From NCBI GenBank assembly GCA_046290575.1, contig JBKAGX010000007.1, positions 62,001 through 126,000 on the forward strand: 64,000 nt of DNA. The letters are read 5' to 3'. The stretch is from JANQQJ01 sp046290575 (GTDB lineage: Bacteria > Pseudomonadota > Alphaproteobacteria > SMXS01). Shown piece after piece: positions 16,542-24,297 of this stretch. A program made the translations under genes and the position numbers. The first letter of the stretch is position 1; each line of letters opens with the position of its first letter. The notes under the pieces were generated by a model, which was not told where the DNA came from, did no database searches, and saw only the letters and a list, made by a program, of their open reading frames with translations.

Positions 16542-19235
16542 GTGGCAAGCGTTGGGCAGGATACCCTTAAGACGCGCCGCCAGCTTCAGGTCGGCGACAA
16601 AACCTACGATTATTTCAGCATTGAGGCGGCGAGCGAGGAGACCGGGATCGACTTCTCCCGGCTGCCCTATTCGCTGAAAGTGCTGCTGGAAAACCTGCTG
16701 CGCTATGAAGATGGCTCGACGGTCAAGGTTGACGACATCAAGGCCCTGGGTGCCTGGCTCGACACCAGATCCTCCGACCGTGAGATCGCCTATCGGCCGG
16801 CCCGCGTGCTGATGCAGGATTTCACCGGCGTACCCGCCGTGGTCGATCTGGCCGCGATGCGTGCCGCAATGCTGGAGATGAACGAGGATCCGAAAAAGAT
16901 CAACCCGCTTGCGCCGGTTGATCTGGTGATCGATCACTCGGTCTCTGTCGATCATTTCGCCAGCGCCAGCGCGTTCAAGGACAACGTGTCGCTGGAAATG
17001 GAGCGCAATAACGAGCGCTACGAGTTTCTGAAATGGGGCGCTACCGCGTTTGACAATTTCCGCGTTGTGCCGCCGGGCACCGGCATCTGCCATCAGGTCA
17101 ATCTGGAGTATCTGGCGCAGACCGTCTGGACCAGCGACGTGGATGGCGCAACGGTTGCTTATCCGGACACCCTGGTGGGTACGGATTCGCATACCACCAT
17201 GGTCAACGGCCTGGCCGTGCTGGGCTGGGGCGTTGGCGGCATTGAGGCGGAAGCCGCGATGCTGGGTCAGCCGATTTCCATGCTGATCCCCGAAGTGATC
17301 GGCTTCAAGCTCACCGGCAAGCTGCAGGAAGGCACGACGGCGACCGATCTGGTGCTGACGGTGACGCAGATGCTGCGTGAAAAGGGCGTTGTCGGCAAAT
17401 TCGTCGAGTTCTATGGCGACGGGCTCGATGAGCTTTCGCTGGCTGATCAGGCGACCATCGCCAACATGGCGCCGGAATATGGCGCGACCTGCGGCTTCTT
17501 CCCCGTCGACAGTGAGAGCCTCAACTATCTGCGCTTTACCGGTCGTGACGAGGACCGTGTTGAGTTGGTCGAAGCCTATTCCAAGGCGCAGGGCATGTGG
17601 CGCGAAACCGGGTCGCCTGACCCCGTTTTCACCGATTCACTCGCGCTCGACATCTCCACCGTAGTGCCCAGCCTGGCCGGGCCCAAGCGCCCGCAGGACA
17701 GGGTGTTGTTGACGGATGCTGCGTCGGCGTTTGAAACCGCCCTTGGCGATGTTTTTGACCGTGGCGATGTGCGCGATACCCGGTTCCCGGTGGAAGGCGC
17801 CGGCCATGATCTGGGCGACGGTGATGTTGTCATCGCCGCCATCACCAGCTGTACCAACACGTCGAACCCGTCCGTGATGATGGCGGCCGGGCTGGTGGCC
17901 CGAAACGCGTTGGCCAAGGGCCTCAGCGTCAAGCCCTGGGTCAAGACGTCGCTGGCGCCTGGGTCGCAGGTGGTCACGGACTATCTTGAGCGTGCTAACT
18001 TGCAGGACGATCTGGATGCGCTGGGCTTCAATCTGGTCGGTTATGGCTGCACCACCTGTATCGGTAACTCCGGCCCGCTGCCGGAGCCGATTTCCGAGAC
18101 CATCAACAGCAACGACATGGTCGCTGTTTCTGTTCTCTCGGGTAACCGCAATTTCGAGGGACGGGTCAGTCAGGACGTGCGGGCCAACTATCTCGCCTCT
18201 CCACCGCTCGTGGTCGCCTATGCGATTGCCGGCAGTATGCGGATTGACATCACCAAGGATGCATTGGGTGAAGACCAGAACGGCAACCCTGTCTATCTGA
18301 AGGACATCTGGCCCTCCAACGCGGACATTTCCGAAGCTGTGCAACAATCAGTGACGCGCGAAATGTTTGTTGAACGCTATGGCGATGTGTTCACTGGAAC
18401 CGACGCGTGGCGTGATATCGACGTCGCGACCGGCACCACCTATCAGTGGAATCCGTCCAGCACCTATGTGCGCCAGCCTCCGTTCTTTGAAGGCCTCGAT
18501 CCGATGGCCGGTAAGGCCGAAGATGTCCGCGGCGCCAACATGCTGGCGCTGTTGGGTGATTCGATTACAACCGACCACATTTCACCGGCCGGTGCGATCA
18601 AGCTGGATAGCCCCGCAGGCGACTATCTGACGGACCATGACGTCGGAAAGTTCGACTTCAATTCCTATGGGTCCAGGCGCGGCAATCACGAAGTGATGAT
18701 GCGCGGGACCTTCGCCAATATCCGGATCCGCAACGATATGGCGCCCGGTACCGAGGGCGGCTGGACGACCTATGTCCCCACCGGCGAGGTCATGAGCATC
18801 TATGATGCGGCCATGAAGTACCAGGCCGACGGCACGCCTTTGGTGGTGGTAGCGGGTAAGGAATACGGCACCGGCTCATCGCGCGACTGGGCAGCGAAAG
18901 GCACCCGCCTGCTGGGCGTCAAGGCGGTCATCACCGAGAGTTTTGAGCGGATTCACCGGTCAAACCTGATCGGGATGGGCGTTTTGCCGCTGGTCTTCAA
19001 GGATGGCGACAATCGGGAAACGCTGAAGCTGACCGGCGCCGAAACCTTCGATCTAACCGGCATCTCGGGCGGCATCACACCGCGTATGGATGTGCCTTGT
19101 ACCATCACCTATGAGGATGGCAGCACCAAGTCGATCACGCTGATGTGCCGGATCGATACGGAGAACGAGGTCGCCTATTACCTCAATGGCGGCATTCTCC
19201 AATATGTGCTGCGCAATCTGGCAGAGGCCGCCTGA
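16542..19235 (+). CDS. acnA: Aconitate hydratase A
   Basis: TCA cycle [4Fe-4S] enzyme isomerising citrate and isocitrate. 897 aa from the GTG at 16542, which is preceded by CAGGAGAG at a good distance; a longer in-frame start would enter the intergenic region. Cluster cysteines are in SCTNTSNPSVM and GYGCTTCIGNSGP. Other motifs: GTDSHTTMVNGL, and the swivel-domain GSSRDWAAKGTRLLGV. Its Fe-S cluster depends on the SUF system encoded at 49.6-55.6 kb. The acnA/ccmA divergence occurs in several alphaproteobacteria. Confidence 0.97.
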   Translation: MASVGQDTLKTRRQLQVGDKTYDYFSIEAASEETGIDFSRLPYSLKVLLENLLRYEDGSTVKVDDIKALGAWLDTRSSDREIAYRPARVLMQDFTGVPAVVDLAAMRAAMLEMNEDPKKINPLAPVDLVIDHSVSVDHFASASAFKDNVSLEMERNNERYEFLKWGATAFDNFRVVPPGTGICHQVNLEYLAQTVWTSDVDGATVAYPDTLVGTDSHTTMVNGLAVLGWGVGGIEAEAAMLGQPISMLIPEVIGFKLTGKLQEGTTATDLVLTVTQMLREKGVVGKFVEFYGDGLDELSLADQATIANMAPEYGATCGFFPVDSESLNYLRFTGRDEDRVELVEAYSKAQGMWRETGSPDPVFTDSLALDISTVVPSLAGPKRPQDRVLLTDAASAFETALGDVFDRGDVRDTRFPVEGAGHDLGDGDVVIAAITSCTNTSNPSVMMAAGLVARNALAKGLSVKPWVKTSLAPGSQVVTDYLERANLQDDLDALGFNLVGYGCTTCIGNSGPLPEPISETINSNDMVAVSVLSGNRNFEGRVSQDVRANYLASPPLVVAYAIAGSMRIDITKDALGEDQNGNPVYLKDIWPSNADISEAVQQSVTREMFVERYGDVFTGTDAWRDIDVATGTTYQWNPSSTYVRQPPFFEGLDPMAGKAEDVRGANMLALLGDSITTDHISPAGAIKLDSPAGDYLTDHDVGKFDFNSYGSRRGNHEVMMRGTFANIRIRNDMAPGTEGGWTTYVPTGEVMSIYDAAMKYQADGTPLVVVAGKEYGTGSSRDWAAKGTRLLGVKAVITESFERIHRSNLIGMGVLPLVFKDGDNRETLKLTGAETFDLTGISGGITPRMDVPCTITYEDGSTKSITLMCRIDTENEVAYYLNGGILQYVLRNLAEAA

Positions 19236-19247
19236 CGGTCCCGAAAC

Positions 19248-19299
19248 GATAATGGTTGCGAAGCACTGGCCGTTGAACCACATCTTCGCAACCGTCATC
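19248..19299. repeat. Long stem-loop downstream of acnA
   Basis: Perfect 10-base arms GGTTGCGAAG (19254-19263) and CTTCGCAACC (19284-19293), extendable outward to 16 bases with two mismatches. The 20-base loop has TGG/CCA ends that can pair further. It lies between the acnA stop and the next start. There is no U-run, so it may be an RNA processing or stability element rather than an intrinsic terminator. Confidence 0.6.
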
Positions 19300-19319
19300 G
19301 GTCAACTGGTGGAAGAAAT

Positions 19320-19784
19320 ATGAAACACATGCTTCATGGCGTTGTCGCCGCGCTCGTCCTGGCTTTTGCCGCCGTTCCGGCGCAGGCGGTCAAATGGGTC
19401 AGTGGCCCGGAATTGATCGGCCACTGCAAGGCCTATACGGATGCCCCCACCAGCCTCGATGGCGTGGTCTGCGTGGCTTACATTCAGGGTTTCCTGGGGG
19501 GCGCGGAAGCAACCGACGCGACGGTCGAAGAAAACGTGCTGTCGCAGTATCAGCAGGATCACTCGGCATTTATGCGCCGGGTCGTTCGGACCCGTCTGGG
19601 CCGCAGCGTCGAGGAATATGGCGCGACGGCTCTCGCCAATTATTGCTTGCCGCTGGCGGAACCGGTGACACGGGTTGTACTGCGCGTCGTCCAGTACATC
19701 GACGCGCACCCGGAGGCGGAATCCCTGAACGCCCAAGAGGTCGTCTATGGGGCGCTGAAGGAACATTATCCCTGCCCGGAGTAG
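19320..19784 (+). CDS. Rap1a/Tai-like secreted protein
   Basis: A 154-aa exported protein with a clear signal peptide (MLHGVVAALVLAFAAVPAQA). The mature part matches the pattern of the Rap1a/Tai immunity family: SGPELIGHCKAY, VVCVAYIQGFLGGA, and the C-terminal YIDAHPEAESLNAQEVVYGAL...YPC. Four cysteines (HC, VC, YC, PC) could form two disulfides. Founding members protect against type VI amidase effectors in Serratia and Salmonella, but many family members are orphans; no effector or T6SS gene is present here, so a housekeeping periplasmic role is equally possible. Lies 84 bases after acnA. Confidence 0.75.
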   Translation: MKHMLHGVVAALVLAFAAVPAQAVKWVSGPELIGHCKAYTDAPTSLDGVVCVAYIQGFLGGAEATDATVEENVLSQYQQDHSAFMRRVVRTRLGRSVEEYGATALANYCLPLAEPVTRVVLRVVQYIDAHPEAESLNAQEVVYGALKEHYPCPE

Positions 19785-19850
19785 CCGCACGGAAAACTCA
19801 CTGAACTGTGAGTGGTAAGCCCGATGCCCCCGCCATATGTTCTGGGGAGC

Positions 19851-20579
19851 ATGAATAAGCAACTGTTGTATATACCGCTTTTGGCACTGTCGCTGGCCGC
19901 GATGGCTGCCCTGCCGGTGCGTGCGGCACAGGATGGCCAAATCACCGTGGTGGAATTATTCACCAGCCAGGGCTGCAATTCCTGTCCGCCGGCCGATGCA
20001 CTGGCGGGCGAGCTTGACGAACGTCCCGACGTCTTCGTTCTCAGCTGGAACGTTGATTATTGGGACATGCTGGGCTGGCAGGACACGCTCGCCTCGCCTG
20101 AAAACACCCAGCGTCAACGCGACTATAACCGTGAAATGGGCCGCCCTGGCGTCTACACGCCACAGATGATTGTCGGCGGCAAAGCGCAGGTGGTGGGTTC
20201 TGACCGCGAGGCGGTTGAATCAGCCATTGCCGACAGCGATCTGCGCGCGGGAATGCTGGCGTACAGATTCGAGGGCGATTCGGTGATCATCAGCCTGCCT
20301 GCTGATAGTCGCGCCGCGAAAGCGGTGGTGACCCTTGTGCAGTATGACACGGCGCAGTCCGTCGCGATTGGCAGCGGCGAAAACAAGGGCCGCAGCATCA
20401 CCTACACCCACCCCGTGCGTAAAGCCGAACGGATCGGTGTCTGGGACGGTGCTGCCCGCGAAATCCGGGTCTCAAAGGATCAGTTCTGCGAGGCCGGCAA
20501 TGTCATTCTGGTACAGCAAGGCCCCGTTGGCGCCATCCTGCACGCCAGTCTTGTCGGCCCGGTTGCCCGTCAACGTTAG
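19851..20579 (+). CDS. DUF1223 domain secreted protein (thioredoxin-like fold)
   Basis: 242 aa with a signal peptide (LLYIPLLALSLAAMAALPVRA). The mature N terminus has VVELFTSQGCNSCPPADALAG, in which CNSC is a CxxC, followed by VLSWNVDYWDMLGWQDTLASP, both hallmarks of DUF1223. The fold is thioredoxin-like, so a periplasmic redox role is plausible though undemonstrated. The start is the ATG at 19851 with GGGGAG just upstream; the frame extends 13 codons further without a signal. Converges on htpG with a 4-base overlap of the stops. Confidence 0.87.
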   Translation: MNKQLLYIPLLALSLAAMAALPVRAAQDGQITVVELFTSQGCNSCPPADALAGELDERPDVFVLSWNVDYWDMLGWQDTLASPENTQRQRDYNREMGRPGVYTPQMIVGGKAQVVGSDREAVESAIADSDLRAGMLAYRFEGDSVIISLPADSRAAKAVVTLVQYDTAQSVAIGSGENKGRSITYTHPVRKAERIGVWDGAAREIRVSKDQFCEAGNVILVQQGPVGAILHASLVGPVARQR

Positions 20580-22459
20580 CTGATCGCCTGCGTCATCACG
20601 CTGGCCAGCCTTTTGGCGAAGGCAGCGGGGTCAGGCGGCAATTCGCCTTCCAGCAGTTTCGCCTGATCCAGCAATAGCTGCGCCGGTTCTTTCAACGCAT
20701 CGAGCGCTCCCGACGTCTTTGCCCGGTTGGCCATGGCGGCGATCAGCGCATGCCGTGGATTGATCTCAAGCACCCGCGGACGTGCCGCGTCGAGCTGCTG
20801 GTTCTGGCGCAGAATACGCTCAAGATTAAGATCGATATCGCCGTCTTCGGCCACCAGACATACCGGGCTGTCGGTCAGCCTGTCGGTGGGGCGCACATCG
20901 GCGACCTGATCGCCGAGTGATTCCTTAAGCGCGGCGACCAGCGCATCTGTTTCGGCGGCTTCGCCTTCCGGTGCGGCCTCGTCCTGCCCTAGCGCAGCCA
21001 AATCCGCACCGCCCTGGGTGACGGATTTGAACGGCTTGTCTTCAAAGCCCTCGACCATGGAGAGCCAGAAATCATCCACCGGGTCGCCGAGCAACAGGAC
21101 TTCGACGCCGCGCGATTTGAAGCCTTCCAGATGCGGGCTGTTCCGGGCCGCATCGGCGTTGGCTGCCGTCACATAATAGATGGCCTCCTGACCGTCCTTC
21201 ATGCGGCTGACATAGTCCGCCAGGCTGGTCCAGCCCTCCTGTGCGGTGCTGCGGAACCGGGTGAGGCTGAGCAGGGCTTCACGGCGCTCTGCGTCTTCAT
21301 AGAGTCCTTCCTTGATCACCGGGCCGAACGCATCCCAGATCTTGTCAAAGGTCTCTGGTTCGTTCTCGGCCTTTTCTTCCAGCGCAGACAGCACCTTGCC
21401 GGTAACGGCCTTGCGGATGCGGGCGACGACCGGATTGTTCTGCAGCATCTCGCGGCTGATGTTCAGCGGCAGGTCTTCTGAATCAATCACCCCGCGCAGG
21501 AAGCGCAGATAGCCGGGAATCAGCTCGCCGGTGTCATCGGTGATAAAGACCCGTTTCACATAGAGTTTGACCCGTGGCTTGCGCGCTGGGTCGAACAGAT
21601 CCATTGGCGGGGTTTCCGGCACGAACAGGACGGCCGAATATTCGATCATCCCTTCAGCGCGGTAGTGCAGGGTCAGCGCGGGCGCATCGAAGGCATGGCC
21701 TACATGTCGATAGAACTCGGCATATTGCTCGTCCGTGACGTCGGACTTGTTACGCGCCCAGAGTGCCGAGCCCTTGTTGACCGCTTCTTCCTCATCAACC
21801 GCGTCTTCCTTGACCTCGACAAGGTGGATCGGGAAGGCGATATGGTCGGAATAGGTGGTGACAATATGGCGCAGGCGGTTGACGTCCAGGAACGCGTTCT
21901 CGGTCTCGCTGTCGCGGACGTGCAGCGTAATATCGGTGCCACGGCCCTCGCGGGTGGCGGCCTCGATGGTGTAACCGCCCTGGCCGTCTGATGACCATTT
22001 GAACGCCTCCTCGGTGCCCGCCTTGCGGCTGACCACATCAACATGGTCAGCGACCATGAAGGCCGAATAGAAGCCCACGCCGAACTGGCCGATCAGTGAA
22101 ACGTCTTTCTGTGCATCCCCGGTCAGTTGTTCCATGAAGGCCGCCGTGCCCGACCGGGCAATGGTGCCCAGATGGGCGATCAGGTCGTCCCGGTCCATGC
22201 CGATGCCGTTGTCCGAAATCCGAATCGTCCGATTCGCCGCATCCAGTGCGACCGTTATTCGGAAGTCTCCTTCGCCATCCATCAGGCTGTCATCGGTCAG
22301 CGCGGCATAACGCAGCCTGTCGCAGGCATCGGATGCATTGGAGATCAGCTCGCGCAGGAAGATCTCGGTATCGGAATAGACCGAGCGGACCATCATGTGC
22401 AGCAATCGGCTGACTTCGGCCTGGAATTCGTGGGTTTCGACGGACTTGGTCGTCGACAT
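20576..22459 (-). CDS. htpG: Molecular chaperone HtpG (Hsp90)
   Basis: Dimeric ATP-dependent chaperone. 627 aa. GHKL ATPase motifs: LRELISNASDACDRLRY, ISDNGIGMDRDDL, GQFGVGFYSAFMVAD. The middle domain has LYVKRVFI and SEDLPLNISREMLQ. The C-terminal domain lacks an MEEVD tail, as in bacteria. I prefer the ATG at 22459 since AAAGGGCA is about 8 bases upstream; a GTG two codons earlier is too close to it. Confidence 0.97.
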   Translation of the reverse strand: MSTTKSVETHEFQAEVSRLLHMMVRSVYSDTEIFLRELISNASDACDRLRYAALTDDSLMDGEGDFRITVALDAANRTIRISDNGIGMDRDDLIAHLGTIARSGTAAFMEQLTGDAQKDVSLIGQFGVGFYSAFMVADHVDVVSRKAGTEEAFKWSSDGQGGYTIEAATREGRGTDITLHVRDSETENAFLDVNRLRHIVTTYSDHIAFPIHLVEVKEDAVDEEEAVNKGSALWARNKSDVTDEQYAEFYRHVGHAFDAPALTLHYRAEGMIEYSAVLFVPETPPMDLFDPARKPRVKLYVKRVFITDDTGELIPGYLRFLRGVIDSEDLPLNISREMLQNNPVVARIRKAVTGKVLSALEEKAENEPETFDKIWDAFGPVIKEGLYEDAERREALLSLTRFRSTAQEGWTSLADYVSRMKDGQEAIYYVTAANADAARNSPHLEGFKSRGVEVLLLGDPVDDFWLSMVEGFEDKPFKSVTQGGADLAALGQDEAAPEGEAAETDALVAALKESLGDQVADVRPTDRLTDSPVCLVAEDGDIDLNLERILRQNQQLDAARPRVLEINPRHALIAAMANRAKTSGALDALKEPAQLLLDQAKLLEGELPPDPAAFAKRLASVMTQAIS

Positions 22460-22465
22460 GCGCAC

Positions 22466-22802
22466 TGCCCTTTCGCTTTTATTCGTCAGGCGTTACCGCC
22501 TTTGCATGGCGGCTAGATAGGCAGTGCGGGGGAGGGTATCAAGATGGGGAGGCAACCTCTCAAAAAGAAATTGCCCGGTCGCTACCGGCGGACTGGGCTT
22601 GGGGGCTACAATTCCGCTAGATGTGCGACCGGGCTGACGAGGCCAACACCTGCTAATGTACGCCGAAATGTGGCCGGAATGGGGCGGGCCTCGGGCAAGG
22701 CTGGGGCAATGTCGTTTTTATGTCGATTTTTCATGATTTTGTCAGATTTCTGAAAGTGGCCGCGAGACTGGACAAAATGGCCGCGACTTTCTTAAATGGG
22801 GT
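22466..22802. other. Intergenic region between htpG and DUF2794 gene
   Basis: About 340 bases between divergent starts. It contains a perfect 10-base inverted repeat GCCCGGTCGC (22573-22582) with GCGACCGGGC (22625-22634) around a 42-base loop, and two direct copies of TGGCCGCGA about 25 bases apart close to the DUF2794 start. The last 90 bases are T-rich (TTTTTATGTCGATTTTTCATG) and could hold the promoter. No tRNA or known ncRNA is recognised. Confidence 0.45.
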
Positions 22803-23147
22803 ATGCGCAATATCACGACTCTCGCCGCACACCGTCCCGGGGCCAAACCCGACATCTTTTTCGACCGGGGTGAACTCAATCAGATTCTTCGTGTCTATGG
22901 CCACATGGTGGCCAAGGGCGAATGGCGCGACTATGCGATGAATGGCGGGCGTGAACAGGCGGTGTTCTCGGTCTTCCGCCGCACCAGTGAGATGCCGCTC
23001 TATAGTATTGTGAAGTGCCCGAAGCTGGCCCGCAAACAGGGCGCCTACGCCATCATCGGCATGGGCGGTCAGGTCCTGCGCCGCGGACATGATCTGACGG
23101 CATTGCTGCGATTCTTTGACCGTAAGCGGTTCAAGGTGGTGGATTAG
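22803..23147 (+). CDS. DUF2794 domain protein
   Basis: 114-aa soluble protein, conserved in Alphaproteobacteria. Recognised by FDRGELNQILRVYGHMVAKGEW, RDYAMNGGREQAVFSVFRR and the basic PLYSIVKCPKLARKQGAYAI. The function of the family is not known. Stands alone between htpG and a repeat cluster. Confidence 0.85.
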   Translation: MRNITTLAAHRPGAKPDIFFDRGELNQILRVYGHMVAKGEWRDYAMNGGREQAVFSVFRRTSEMPLYSIVKCPKLARKQGAYAIIGMGGQVLRRGHDLTALLRFFDRKRFKVVD

Positions 23148-23177
23148 CAGCCCGAGCTGTCACTTGGCCGCAACTGT

Positions 23178-23242
23178 TTAGATCATCATCTGTTGAGATG
23201 GAAGCGCATGGCGCTCCAACTCAACAGATAAAGATGATCTAA
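23178..23242. repeat. Palindromic repeat element, copy 1
   Basis: A 65-base imperfect palindrome. Read on the minus strand: a 10-base outer arm TTAGATCATC, an unpaired TTT, an inner arm ATCTGTTGAGTTGGA, a short GC-rich centre, then TCCATCTCAACAGAT and GATGATCTAA. The same architecture, with different paired bases, is present on the plus strand 12 bases away (23254-23316), so these are two members of one element family. Confidence 0.85.
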
Positions 23243-23253
23243 TTCATTGGTTT

Positions 23254-23316
23254 CTAGAGCAAATTTACCAGTTTAGTTGGAACTCCGTGTTTCCAACTAA
23301 ACTGGTTTTGCTCTAG
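23254..23316. repeat. Palindromic repeat element, copy 2
   Basis: Outer arms CTAGAGCAAA (23254-23263) and TTTGCTCTAG (23307-23316), an extra TTT on the left (23264-23266), and perfect 16-base inner arms ACCAGTTTAGTTGGAA (23267-23282) and TTCCAACTAAACTGGT (23291-23306) around the loop CTCCGTGT. It shares the AGTTGGA / TCCAACT core and the TTT bulge with copy 1 in opposite orientation. Confidence 0.88.
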
Positions 23317-23317
23317 T

Positions 23318-23353
23318 CGTCATTGCGAGGAGTCCGTTGGGCTCGCAATGACG
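23318..23353. repeat. REP-like palindrome (GTCATTGCGAG type)
   Basis: Perfect 12-base arms CGTCATTGCGAG (23318-23329) and CTCGCAATGACG (23342-23353) with a 12-base centre. Begins GTCAT and ends ATGAC, like the elements at 35220, 62141 and, partly, 49427. Confidence 0.8.
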
Positions 23354-23372
23354 GACGATAACGCTGGATGCC

Positions 23373-23405
23373 AAAAAGAAAACGCCCGGCTTTCGAGGCC
23401 GGGCG
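23373..23405 (-). terminator. Rho-independent terminator of the Bax-inhibitor-1 gene
   Basis: On the minus strand the hairpin CGCCCGGC-CTCGAAA-GCCGGGCG is followed by TTTTCTTTTT. It lies 35 bases after the stop codon at 23440. This is the most convincing intrinsic terminator in the window. Confidence 0.9.
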
Positions 23406-23439
23406 CTTCCATCGCAAACCCTGGATTTTTCGGGTATTC

Positions 23440-24192
23440 TTATTCCCGGTTGCCGAACAGCTGCAGCAGGAACAGGAACATGTTGATGAAGTTCAGGTAG
23501 AGGCTCAGCGCTCCCATGATCGATAGCTTGGCCATCGCTTCGGTGCCGTGGCCCTGATAGTACATTTCCTTGCAGCGCTGCGTGTCATAAGCCGTGAGGC
23601 CGGCAAAGACCAACACGCCGATCACCGAGATGATGAAGCTCATCATCGAGGATTCGATGAAGATGTTGACCACGCTGGCGATCAGAATGCCGATAACACC
23701 CATGATCAGGAATGAACCCCAGGCGCTCAAATCCTTCTTCGTGGTGTAGCCGTAGAGGCTCAGACCAGCAAAGGCGCCTGCGGTGACGAAGAAGATCCGT
23801 GCGATGCTGGCGTCCGTGAACTGCAGGAAGATGCTGGAAATCGACGCGCCCATCAGCGCAGCGAAGGCCCAGAAACTGGCCTGAAGCGCAAAGGTGCTCA
23901 GCTTATTGAGGCCGAAGCTCATCACCATGACCAGCGCCAGCGGCGACAGCATGATCACCCATTTCAGCGGCGACAGATAAATCGCCTCACCGAAGCTTGT
24001 CAGCTGCTGCCCGGCAGCGGTGTCCACGACGGCCATTTGGGAAAACACCATGGCGACAACGCCTGTCAGAAGAACGCCTGACGCCATGTAGTTGTAGATC
24101 TTGAGCATATGGGCGCGGAGGCCCTGATCGATCTCCGCTGCCGAGGCGGCCCCGGTGTTAACCGAATAACGCCGTCCATATTGTTCAGCCAT
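23440..24192 (-). CDS. Bax inhibitor-1 family membrane protein (YccA/YbhL-like)
   Basis: 250-aa inner membrane protein with seven hydrophobic segments. Family features: HMLKIYNYMASGVLLTGVVAM, the ADASIARIFFVTAGAFAGLS-like segment and the C-terminal GALSLYLNFINMFLFLLQLFGNR with the preceding YDTQRCKEMY. Members modulate the FtsH protease or calcium leak in other bacteria. The ATG at 24192 has AAGGAG upstream; an earlier in-frame start adds 11 unconvincing residues. Followed by a strong terminator. Confidence 0.93.
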   Translation of the reverse strand: MAEQYGRRYSVNTGAASAAEIDQGLRAHMLKIYNYMASGVLLTGVVAMVFSQMAVVDTAAGQQLTSFGEAIYLSPLKWVIMLSPLALVMVMSFGLNKLSTFALQASFWAFAALMGASISSIFLQFTDASIARIFFVTAGAFAGLSLYGYTTKKDLSAWGSFLIMGVIGILIASVVNIFIESSMMSFIISVIGVLVFAGLTAYDTQRCKEMYYQGHGTEAMAKLSIMGALSLYLNFINMFLFLLQLFGNRE

Positions 24193-24249
24193 GTTCCGTA
24201 CCACTCCTTGAGGTGACGAGAGCAAAGTTGCAAATTAGTCGCGCTTAAT

Positions 24250-24271
24250 ATTGAGGCGGTGAGGCCTCAAT
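24250..24271 (-). terminator. Possible weak terminator hairpin after the ybbP-like gene
   Basis: Perfect 8-base arms ATTGAGGC (24250-24257) and GCCTCAAT (24264-24271), loop of 6, located 27 bases after the stop of the ABC permease gene. No proper U-run follows, so it could also be a leader hairpin of the next gene. Confidence 0.35.
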
Positions 24272-24297
24272 TCAAGGAAAACCGGTCGATTTTTCGT

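Noticed and set aside
19796..19813. Hairpin ACTCAC/GTGAGT followed on the minus strand by TTTT, like a terminator.
   Set aside because: There is no minus-strand gene for it to terminate, and on the plus strand it lacks a U-run.
19320..22459. Whether the Rap1a-like protein, the DUF1223 protein and HtpG form one stress module.
   Set aside because: HtpG is on the opposite strand and the two secreted proteins have separate starts; there is no evidence for a joint system.
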